A stretch of DNA of 64,000 bases. Origin: JBNKHG01 sp050290225. Lineage in GTDB: Bacteria; Pseudomonadota; Gammaproteobacteria; Pseudomonadales; Cellvibrionaceae. Below are positions 57,708 through 64,000 of this stretch, piece after piece. Location: the NCBI GenBank assembly GCA_050290225.1, contig JBNKHG010000002.1, positions 62,001 to 126,000 on the forward strand. The letters are read 5' to 3'. A model generated the notes under the pieces. It saw only the letters and a list, made by a program, of their open reading frames with translations, did no database searches and was not told the origin of the DNA. Each line of letters starts with the position of its first letter. Within the stretch, counting starts at the first letter, position 1. The position numbers were made by a program, and so were the translations under genes.

Positions 57708-58583
57708 CTACAGGAGTTCAGCCTGGGTCAACGCCGCTCGTACCTGAGCATGGTATTTATCGGACAGGGGGGTCATTGGCAGGCGAATACCACCTTCAAT
57801 CAAACCCATCTGCTGCACGGCCCACTTCACAGGAATGGGGTTGGATTCCACAAACATAGCGTCGTGTACCGGCATCAACCGGTCATTCAGCGCTCGCGCC
57901 TCCTGCGCCTTGCCCTCAATAGCCAACTTGCACATGCGCGCAATTTCGGCCGGAGCAACATTCGCCGTTACCGAAATATCCCCCTTGCCGCCGAGCAGCA
58001 TCAGCTCCACCGCAGTAACATCATCCCCGGAGGTCACTATAAAGCTGTCACTGCAGTTGTCGATGATTTCCTTGGCCCGCGCCAAGTCACCCGTGGCTTC
58101 TTTAATGCCAATGATGTTGGGTACCCCATCGAGGCGCAACACGGTTTCGGCGGTCATATCCACCCCGGTTCGCGCCGGTACATTATAAAGCAGCTGTGGA
58201 ATATCGACGGCTTTGGCAACGGCTTCAAAATGTCGGAAGAGCCCTTCCTGGGTCGGTCTATTATAGTAAGGTGTGACCAATAAACAGGCATCAGCACCGG
58301 CGTTCTTGGCCGCTGCAGTCAACTCGATAGCCTCGTCTGTGGCGTTGGCGCCCGTGCCCGCTATCACCGGAACACGGCCGTTAACCTGATCCACCACCCG
58401 CTTCACCACTGTCAGGTGCTCTTCCACATTGAGGGTGGCAGACTCCCCGGTGGTACCCACCGCGACAATGGCGTCAGTGCCCTTCTCCAAATGCCAATCC
58501 ACCAGTTTATGGAGGCTGTCCCAATCCAGCTGATTGTCTGCTGTCATTGGGGTTACCAGGGCAACCATACTACCTTGAATCAT
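57708..58583 (-). CDS. dapA: 4-hydroxy-tetrahydrodipicolinate synthase
   Basis: 291 residues from ATG 58583 (MIQGSMVALVTPM), with GGAG about eight bases upstream; ATG 58595 and GTG 58601 are in frame but less likely. Aldolase-type TIM barrel: GTTGESATLNVEEH, VIAGTGANATDEAIELT, the catalytic Tyr of LLVTPYYNRPTQEGLF, Schiff-base Lys of IIGIKEATGDL, and VTSGDD. It is the first committed step of diaminopimelate synthesis. It heads the dapA-bamC-MBL operon. Confidence 0.97.
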   Translation of the reverse strand: MIQGSMVALVTPMTADNQLDWDSLHKLVDWHLEKGTDAIVAVGTTGESATLNVEEHLTVVKRVVDQVNGRVPVIAGTGANATDEAIELTAAAKNAGADACLLVTPYYNRPTQEGLFRHFEAVAKAVDIPQLLYNVPARTGVDMTAETVLRLDGVPNIIGIKEATGDLARAKEIIDNCSDSFIVTSGDDVTAVELMLLGGKGDISVTANVAPAEIARMCKLAIEGKAQEARALNDRLMPVHDAMFVESNPIPVKWAVQQMGLIEGGIRLPMTPLSDKYHAQVRAALTQAELL

Positions 58584-58754
58584 CGGGGTCTCCATTAACA
58601 CAAGTGGAATTCGGGCAAAGGCGTAATGGTACTGACGCCCAAACCATCACACAAGTTCCCACAGCTATTTTTACGCCCGCAGTGGCATCTTTGGCTTCAA
58701 TGGGGAAAATAGTGAAATTTCCTGCCCGAAAAGGAGCCAGGACGGGCGAATAGA

Positions 58755-59813
58755 CTAGTTCCGTTTTTGGAAATCAAGCATACGCTGCAGCGGTATCATG
58801 GCTCGGCGACCAAGCTCGGGATCCACATGGATCTCGTCGACCCCCTCCTCCAGGGCACGAACCAGCAATTCCAGCTCGTTCATCGCCATCCACGGACAGT
58901 TGGCACAACTACGGCAGGTTGCACCACTGCCTGCGGTCGGAGCCACATGAAACTCCTTATCAGGACAAAGTTGCTGCATTTTGTAGAAAATACCCTGGTC
59001 CGTGGCAACCACAAATTCCCTGTTCGGCATCGTTTTGGCGGCATTGATCAATTGCGAGGTAGAACCGACCACATCGGCCAACTCAACCACGGCGGCCGGT
59101 GATTCCGGGTGTACAAGCACGGCCGCGTCGGGGTACAGCTTTTTCAGGTCTGCAACCCCCTTGGCTTTAAATTCCTCATGAACAATACAGGCTGAATCCC
59201 ACAGCAGGATATCGGCGCCGGTTTCCCGCTGAACATAGCTGCCCAGATGCTTATCCGGCGCCCAGATAATTTTCTGCCCCTCAGCATCCAGGTGATCCAC
59301 CACATCCAGGGCAATACTGGAAGTGACCACCCAGTCAGCGCGCGCCTTCACAGCGGCAGAAGTATTGGCATATACCACTACCGTCCGGTCGGGATGTTGA
59401 TCACAAAAGGCGGAAAACTCATCGATGGGACAGCCGAGATCCAGAGAGCAGGTTGCCTCCAGCGTTGGCATTAAAATGCGCTTTTCAGGGGTCAGAATCT
59501 TGGCGGTTTCCCCCATGAATTTCACCCCTGCCACGATCAGGGTGCTGGCGGGGTGATCGCGGCCAAAACGCGCCATCTCCAGCGAATCGGACACACAGCC
59601 ACCGGTTTCTTCTGCCAGAGCCTGGACTACAGGGTCGGTATAATAGTGGGCCACTAAAGCCGCGTCCTGCTCTTTGAGCAAGCGCTTGATTTTATCCTTT
59701 AAAGCCGCCTCTTCCTCAGGTGTATGTTTGGGCGCCTGATAGGAAAAAGCCAGGTGATCTTTCACCAGTTGGCGGGCTTCGGCCTTGACAGGTGATTTTT
59801 CGAGTACCGACAT
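58755..59813 (-). CDS. nadA: Quinolinate synthase A
   Basis: 352 residues. The three [4Fe-4S] Cys are visible in the pattern of NadA: CVSDSLEMARFGRDHPA region, CSLDLGCPIDEFSAFCD and the C-terminal GATCRSCANCPWMAMNELE. Other motifs are LVAHYYTDPVVQALAEETGG (substrate-binding) and VGSTSQLINAAKTMPN. It condenses iminoaspartate with dihydroxyacetone phosphate to quinolinate in NAD synthesis. It lies downstream of the tRNA-Lys genes, but a terminator separates them. Upstream 59814-60049 shows only AT-rich promoter-like sequence. Confidence 0.96.
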   Translation of the reverse strand: MSVLEKSPVKAEARQLVKDHLAFSYQAPKHTPEEEAALKDKIKRLLKEQDAALVAHYYTDPVVQALAEETGGCVSDSLEMARFGRDHPASTLIVAGVKFMGETAKILTPEKRILMPTLEATCSLDLGCPIDEFSAFCDQHPDRTVVVYANTSAAVKARADWVVTSSIALDVVDHLDAEGQKIIWAPDKHLGSYVQRETGADILLWDSACIVHEEFKAKGVADLKKLYPDAAVLVHPESPAAVVELADVVGSTSQLINAAKTMPNREFVVATDQGIFYKMQQLCPDKEFHVAPTAGSGATCRSCANCPWMAMNELELLVRALEEGVDEIHVDPELGRRAMIPLQRMLDFQKRN

Positions 59814-60049
59814 ACTGTTTTCCAGATTACTGTGGAACCTTTAATTTTATCATATTGACTATTTTTTTGCCGATAGGGGTTTCTTATTTTTCTATATCAG
59901 GCTGTAGAATCTTACTCAAAAATCGTGTCGGTGTACGCGGCCGGGGTCATCAGCGAATCAAAACACATTATTGGCGTTTTTAATGGCCTATAAGCAGAAC
60001 TCGGGACTCGAATCGCGTGCAGCGATAAAACTGTCAAATAGCGGGCAAT

Positions 60050-60075
60050 AAAAAAGGGATACCAAACGGCATCCC
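60050..60075 (-). terminator. Intrinsic terminator after tRNA-Lys
   Basis: On the minus strand GGGATGCC-GTTT-GGTATCCC forms an 8-bp stem (one G-U pair) followed by six T residues (complement of 60050-60075). It starts nine bases after the 3' end of the tRNA-Lys at 60085 and ends its transcript. Confidence 0.85.
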
Positions 60076-60084
60076 CTCTTTATA

Positions 60085-60160
60085 TGGTGGGTCGTACTGG
60101 ATTCGAACCAGTGACCAATTGGTTAAAAGCCAACTGCTCTACCAACTGAGCTAACGACCC
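60085..60160 (-). tRNA. tRNA-Lys (anticodon UUU), copy 1
   Basis: 76 nt including encoded CCA. The cloverleaf is complete: acceptor GGGTCGT/ACGACCC, D arm GCTC-AGTTGGTA-GAGC, anticodon arm GTTGG-CTTTTAA-CCAAT with anticodon TTT, T arm ACTGG-TTCGAAT-CCAGT. Identical in sequence to copy 2. Confidence 0.97.
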
Positions 60161-60338
60161 GTGAACTCGTTGATATTAAAACTCTGTGAACCTAGTCGCT
60201 CAGTAAAACCGGATTCTTGGAAATGACAGGTTGCACGTAACTGAGCGGGGGCGTCCAGTTCGGTGACTGCTGGCACCGCCAGCTGGTCACGGCTTCTGTG
60301 GAACAACCGCTACAGCACTTAACAACCACTTTCATATA

Positions 60339-60414
60339 TGGTGGGTCGTACTGGATTCGAACCAGTGACCAATTGGTTAAAAGCCAACTGCTCTACCAAC
60401 TGAGCTAACGACCC
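60339..60414 (-). tRNA. tRNA-Lys (anticodon UUU), copy 2
   Basis: 76 nt, identical to the copy at 60085-60160, with encoded CCA. The 178-nt spacer between the copies holds a GTGAC...GTCAC hairpin with GCTGGC/GCCAGC inside (60263-60290) but no gene. Probably one transcript from the promoter at 60425-60455, cut to give two tRNAs. Confidence 0.97.
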
Positions 60415-60424
60415 AAAGGAGGCG

Positions 60425-60455
60425 CATATAGTAATGATTTAAAATCAAAAGACAA
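60425..60455 (-). promoter_or_regulatory. Likely tRNA-Lys promoter
   Basis: On the minus strand TTGTCT (complement of 60450-60455) and TACTAT (complement of 60428-60433) are 16 bases apart, followed by the GC-rich ATGCGCC discriminator typical of stable-RNA promoters. It is 11 bases upstream of the second tRNA-Lys. Confidence 0.45.
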
Positions 60456-60523
60456 GCGCTTTTTTACCCAATTTTAGCTGTATGTTCAGAGCAGAAAACC
60501 ACTAGAAACAATAGCTTAGCTCT

Positions 60524-61219
60524 CTAGTGACAATAGCGGGTGGGGTCGGGTACACCAGCGCTGGCAAAACCCGCCTGGCGCAAACGACAGCTGTCGCATT
60601 TTCCACAGGCTTCACCGGTATCGGTGGCCTGGTAGCAAGACACGGTCAGGCTGTAATCCACTCCCAGCGCCAACCCTTTCCGGATAATCTGCGCCTTGGT
60701 CAGATCGATGAGCGGGGTTCGAATGTTCAACCGCCTCCCCTCGACTCCCGCCTTGGTGGCCAGATTGGCCATAGTTTCGTAAGCGGCGATATAGTCCGGG
60801 CGACAATCCGGATAACCGGAGTAATCCACTGCATTGACACCAATGAAAATGTCCAGAGCTCCCAGGACTTCCGCCCACCCCAAGGCAATCGACAAAAACA
60901 CCGTATTGCGGGCTGGCACATAGGTTACAGGAATACCCTGCGTCTCCTCCTCGGGGACATCGATGTTATCATCGGTCAATGCCGAGCCACCAATAGTGCG
61001 CAAATCCAGAGACACCACCTTGTGTTCTTCTGCACCCAGTGATTTGGACGTGCGCTCAGCGGCAAGCAACTCGGCCCTGTGACGCTGCCCATAATCAAAG
61101 CTCAGGGTGTAACACTGATAACCGGCACTTTTGGCGATCGCCAGTACAGTAGTGGAATCCAATCCGCCAGAGACAAGAATAACAGCTTTTTTTTGCGTCA
61201 CGGAAACACCAATCCCCAT
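60524..61219 (-). CDS. queC: 7-cyano-7-deazaguanine synthase
   Basis: 231 residues. The N-type ATP pyrophosphatase loop is VILVSGGLDSTTVLAIA. Zinc-binding cysteines are at the C-terminus in SCYQATDTGEACGKCDSC. Other conserved parts are TLSFDYGQRHRAEL, VPARNTVFLSIAL and GVNAVDYSGYPDCRP. It makes preQ0, precursor of queuosine. The ATG overlaps the queE stop (TAATG); a GTG at 61201 is an alternative start. Confidence 0.95.
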   Translation of the reverse strand: MGIGVSVTQKKAVILVSGGLDSTTVLAIAKSAGYQCYTLSFDYGQRHRAELLAAERTSKSLGAEEHKVVSLDLRTIGGSALTDDNIDVPEEETQGIPVTYVPARNTVFLSIALGWAEVLGALDIFIGVNAVDYSGYPDCRPDYIAAYETMANLATKAGVEGRRLNIRTPLIDLTKAQIIRKGLALGVDYSLTVSCYQATDTGEACGKCDSCRLRQAGFASAGVPDPTRYCH

Positions 61220-61872
61220 TAATGACCAGGCTTATCGCCCCATAAATACTTATGTAATTGCATCTGGAAACGCACAGGCAGATTATCCTCCAATATCCAA
61301 TCGGCCAGCTCAGACGGTTCCAACTGCCCAAAGCTCGGCGAAAAGAGCACTTCGTCCACGCGCTTATCCAGCTGATACTCACTTAGTTTGAAACGCGCCC
61401 ACTCATAGTCTTCGCGACTGCAAATCACAAATTTGATCTGGTCCCCGGGCTGCAATTGCTCCATGTTTTGCCAAAGGTTGCGAGACGCCTCTCCAGAGCC
61501 GGGGGTTTTCAGGTCCAAGACCTTGATCACCCGGGGATCCACTTTATCCACCGACAGAGCCCCACTGGTTTCCAGCGAAACCTCATAACCCAGATCACAC
61601 AAGCGTGTTAGCAGCGGCAGACAATTGGGTTGTGCCAATGGTTCACCACCCGTGACACAGACATAGGCCGGCGAAAAACTCTTCACCTTTGCCACTATAT
61701 CGTCCAGACCAATACGCTCCCCACCGAAAAAGGCGTATTCGGAGTCGCAATATTGGCACCGCAGTGGACAACCCGTCAGGCGCACGAAGACAGTGGGCAA
61801 CCCCACTGTTCTCGCCTCTCCCTGCAGGGAGTAAAAAATTTCCGTGATACGCAAGGAATCGTCAGTCATCAA
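61219..61872 (-). CDS. queE: 7-carboxy-7-deazaguanine synthase
   Basis: 217 residues, radical SAM. Starts with RITEIFYSLQGEARTVGLPT, the iron-sulfur motif is LTGCPLRCQYCDSEYAF (C-x3-C-x2-C), followed by VCVTGGEPLAQPN and LETSGALSVD. It converts 6-carboxytetrahydropterin to 7-carboxy-7-deazaguanine, the step before QueC. It overlaps queC by one base. The hairpin at 61935-61959 separates it from cpoB. Confidence 0.94.
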   Translation of the reverse strand: MMTDDSLRITEIFYSLQGEARTVGLPTVFVRLTGCPLRCQYCDSEYAFFGGERIGLDDIVAKVKSFSPAYVCVTGGEPLAQPNCLPLLTRLCDLGYEVSLETSGALSVDKVDPRVIKVLDLKTPGSGEASRNLWQNMEQLQPGDQIKFVICSREDYEWARFKLSEYQLDKRVDEVLFSPSFGQLEPSELADWILEDNLPVRFQMQLHKYLWGDKPGH

Positions 61873-61934
61873 AGCAAAACAGGCGTCAAAGCCTACATCT
61901 TGATCAAAAGGTGCGCAGTTTAACGGGAAGGGTC

Positions 61935-61959
61935 GCGCCAGTCACTAACTAACTGGCGC
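61935..61959 (-). other. Hairpin between cpoB and queE
   Basis: GCGCCAGT (61935-61942) and ACTGGCGC (61952-61959) pair perfectly with a nine-base loop. No T-run follows on the minus strand, so it is probably an mRNA-processing or partial termination element. Confidence 0.4.
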
Positions 61960-61987
61960 TAAAATGATTGGATATTAACTCTGGCCG

Positions 61988-62791
61988 TTACTGGTAGTGT
62001 TGCTGCAAATAGCTCTTTGCCAGTCGGGAAGCATCGGTACCGCTGGCCGCCACCTCTTCCAGCAACGCCCTGGCCTTGACCTTGTCGCCCATCAGGTCGT
62101 AGACCTTCCCAAGCTTGAACTTGGCGTCGGGAACCTTGCGATGTCCCTGAAAGCCATCCAGCAACTTAGTGAACCACTGCCGCGCAGCTTCGAGGTCATT
62201 CTTCAACAGATAAATCTCCCCAAGCCAATAGTGCGCATTAGCCGCATACTTGCCCTGGGGATAGTTGACCAAATGCTCGCGAAAGGCTGCTGCTGCCTGG
62301 TCGATCTGCCGCTTTTTCAACAGGTCATAGGCCGCCAGATAGCTATTGGCTTCGCCCGCTAGAGGTTGCGCGGATTGACCAGATAAGGCACCGCCGGAAT
62401 TACCACCCGCGGCAGGCTGACCACTGCCTGCCCCCTTTGGGGTATTGCCGCTTAAAGCGCTCAAGCGCCGATCGAGATCCAGGTAATCATCGAGGCGCTG
62501 TTGCTTTAATCGCTTGATTTCAAAGGCCTGCTCTTCCACCAAACCACGCAGTTCAAGCACTTCCTGCTGCAATGTCTGCAATTGGAAGAAAATCTCCGCC
62601 TGGCTATTGGCTGGCGCAGCCTCAGTCTCTACCGGGGGTATAAACCCCGGTGTCGCCGTTGGTTCAGTGCCGAGCGGCCGCGACGCATCCCGATCCGAGC
62701 GGGATGCACCGACATCGACTATTGGCACCTGGGCGCTGAGCAGCGACGGGATAACGCCCATCACTGCCACAGACAATGCGCGCTTGAGCAT
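61988..62791 (-). CDS. cpoB: Cell division coordinator CpoB (YbgF)
   Basis: 267 residues. Signal peptide (MLKRALSVAVMGVIPSLLSA). A coiled-coil trimerisation segment (about 65-110; FFQLQTLQQEVLELRGLVEE), a Gly/Ser-rich linker (about 118-145) and three TPR repeats (about 148-265; AAFREHLVNYPQGKYAANAH, YWLGEIYLLKNDLEAARQWF, FKLGKVYDLMGDKVKARALL). It links Tol-Pal activity to peptidoglycan synthesis. It starts four bases after pal. Confidence 0.93.
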   Translation of the reverse strand: MLKRALSVAVMGVIPSLLSAQVPIVDVGASRSDRDASRPLGTEPTATPGFIPPVETEAAPANSQAEIFFQLQTLQQEVLELRGLVEEQAFEIKRLKQQRLDDYLDLDRRLSALSGNTPKGAGSGQPAAGGNSGGALSGQSAQPLAGEANSYLAAYDLLKKRQIDQAAAAFREHLVNYPQGKYAANAHYWLGEIYLLKNDLEAARQWFTKLLDGFQGHRKVPDAKFKLGKVYDLMGDKVKARALLEEVAASGTDASRLAKSYLQQHYQ

Positions 62792-62795
62792 AGGT

Positions 62796-63299
62796 TTACT
62801 TCAGTTCAACACGACGGTTTTGCGACCATGAGTAGTCGTCACTACCCAGCACGGCCGGACGTTCTTCACCGTAACTGATAGACTCGATCATAGCACTGTC
62901 AACGCCCTGAAGTACCAGAAAGTCACGAACGGCATTGGCACGGCGCTCACCCAAAGCCATGTTATATTCGCGGGTGCCGCGCTCGTCGGCATGACCTTCC
63001 AGACGCACTACATGGGGAGCGGCCTTCAGGCGCTCGGCGTGGGCAGTCAGGACAGCACGGGACTCCGGACGCAGATTAGACTCGTCGAAGTCGAAGTAGA
63101 ATACTGTATCCAGAGCCTCTTCAATCGGTTGTTGTTCGGTCTGATTCAAGCCTTCGTTCGCTGCAGCAGAGGCAGCCACGGCAGCATCATCAGCACTATC
63201 GGCGGTGCCGGCCTGATCCTGCGTTCCAGTGCTTGAGCAACCAGCCAATACTGCCAGCATACAGGCCAGGCCAAGACCCCGCATCATTGCTTTAGTCAT
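62796..63299 (-). CDS. pal: Peptidoglycan-associated lipoprotein Pal
   Basis: 167 residues. Lipobox MLAVLAGCSSTG (Cys near residue 21), an Ala/Asp-rich linker, then the OmpA-like domain with FYFDFDESNLRPESRAVLTA, VRLEGHADERGTREYNMALG and ANAVRDFLVLQGV, ending NRRVELK. It anchors outer membrane to peptidoglycan and works with TolB. It lies between tolB and cpoB. Confidence 0.96.
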   Translation of the reverse strand: MTKAMMRGLGLACMLAVLAGCSSTGTQDQAGTADSADDAAVAASAAANEGLNQTEQQPIEEALDTVFYFDFDESNLRPESRAVLTAHAERLKAAPHVVRLEGHADERGTREYNMALGERRANAVRDFLVLQGVDSAMIESISYGEERPAVLGSDDYSWSQNRRVELK

Positions 63300-63430
63300 A
63301 ATAAATCACTCCAAGTTGTTGTTAATTAACTAATTATCAGTACAAATAATGAACGCCCCGTCAACTACTGACTACGGTCAACGGACCTTACCAACGTAAC
63401 CCTGAATTTGCGGCAGTTCAGAACCATTCT

Positions 63431-64000
63431 TTAATTAAAGAACGGAGACCAGGCCGGCTCTCTCACATCACCCTGCTTCGAAGGCAGGCGAAATTTTACA
63501 CCCGCATCCAGCGAAACGGCAGCCAAAATGCCCTTACCCTGGTAACGCGTTGCATATATCAGCATGGCGCCATTGGGTGCAATACTGGGAGACTCGTCCA
63601 AATAGGTTTCCGTCAGAATGCGTAAATCGCCACTCGCGGTATCCTGGGCTGCGATATGGAATATTCCATTTTCGCGGTGCACCATCACCAGGCTCTTGCC
63701 GTCTGGCGAAACTCTCGCCCTGGCGTTGTAATCGCCCTCGAAGGTTAAGCGCTCGATACGCCCGCTGGCAAGAGTTACTTGGTAAATTTGTGGCCTACCT
63801 CCACGATTTGACGTAAAAATGATGCCTTTTCCATCAGAAGTCCAGTTCGGTTCTGTATCAATGGCGAAATGGCGAGTCACTCGAGTCAGTCTGCGGGTGG
63901 GAATATCAAGGGTATAAATCTCCGGATTGCCATCCTTTGACAAAGTCATGGCGATTTTTTGACCGTCCGGCGACCAGGAAGGTGCTCCATTCAATCCCTT
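63431..64000 (-). CDS. tolB: TolB, C-terminal part (cut by window edge)
   Basis: 190 codons run from the window edge to the stop at 63431. Repeated beta-propeller blades are visible (APSWSPDGQKIAMTLSKDG, PNWTSDGKGIIFTSNRGG, ARVSPDGKSLVMVHRENG), ending REPAWSPFFN. TolB is the periplasmic propeller of the Tol-Pal complex. The N-terminal domain lies outside the window. The gap of 131 bases to pal shows no terminator. Confidence 0.93.
   Translation of the reverse strand, partial: KGLNGAPSWSPDGQKIAMTLSKDGNPEIYTLDIPTRRLTRVTRHFAIDTEPNWTSDGKGIIFTSNRGGRPQIYQVTLASGRIERLTFEGDYNARARVSPDGKSLVMVHRENGIFHIAAQDTASGDLRILTETYLDESPSIAPNGAMLIYATRYQGKGILAAVSLDAGVKFRLPSKQGDVREPAWSPFFN

Noticed and set aside
60263..60290. 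Terminator between the two tRNA-Lys genes
   Set aside because: Stable hairpin but no T-run on the transcribed strand; more likely a processing structure.

Overview
The window is chromosomal DNA of a gammaproteobacterium, most likely a marine Pseudomonadales/Cellvibrionales-type organism. The support is the gene order: rpsB-tsf-pyrH-frr-uppS-cdsA-dxr-rseP-bamA-skp-lpxD-fabZ-lpxA-lpxB-rnhB; glnD-dapC-(nth)-arsC-like-dapD-dapE; and tolB-pal-cpoB-queE-queC-tRNA-Lys-nadA, plus the long Pseudomonas-type DapD. No phage, insertion sequence, CRISPR array, rRNA or plasmid gene was found. The genus cannot be fixed from the sequence alone. Left part (1-16.9 kb): accessory and regulatory genes. These are a cut-off membrane protein, an MFS transporter, a repeat-rich gap, a small periplasmic protein divergent from an OmpR/EnvZ-like two-component pair, and a small acidic protein behind a perfect FNR/Anr box. 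Next comes a nitrate-assimilation signalling block: a NIT-domain protein, a PP2C-phosphatase/Ser-Thr kinase fusion and a NasA/NarK nitrate transporter. Two sigma-54 type promoters and an NtrC-type site suggest nitrogen control. A beta-CASP nuclease plus Na/Pi cotransporter operon then diverges from a second, membrane-bound FtsH-type protease. Middle (16.9-44.2 kb): core cell-envelope, lipid A, isoprenoid, translation and diaminopimelate genes on the minus strand up to rpsB. From 32.6 kb the plus strand carries map, glnD, dapC, nth, an ArsC-like reductase, dapD, dapE, hemN (class II Anr/FNR promoter) and moaC-moaD-moaE. Right part (44.2-64 kb): a hemerythrin protein, rsmJ, a PstS-like/OmpA fusion, a three-gene GldA/F/G-like ABC system, an HDOD/cyclic-nucleotide protein, OmpA- and LRR-type lipoproteins, a PilZ protein, an MBL hydrolase, bamC-dapA, nadA, two identical tRNA-Lys genes, queC, queE, cpoB, pal and the 3' part of tolB. 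The most unusual element is a ~140-nt intergenic repeat present twice, at 2142-2280 and 38228-38367. It folds into a long closing stem with two inner stems. The two copies differ in sequence but keep base pairing through compensatory changes, and both keep one G-A mismatch at the same place in an inner stem. It looks like a dispersed structured DNA or RNA family that ordinary gene finding misses. Short tandem arrays also stand out: a 7-bp array directly before glnD, a 15-bp array in the 3' end of uppS, and a 15-bp array in the 3' end of a cysteine-rich gene.
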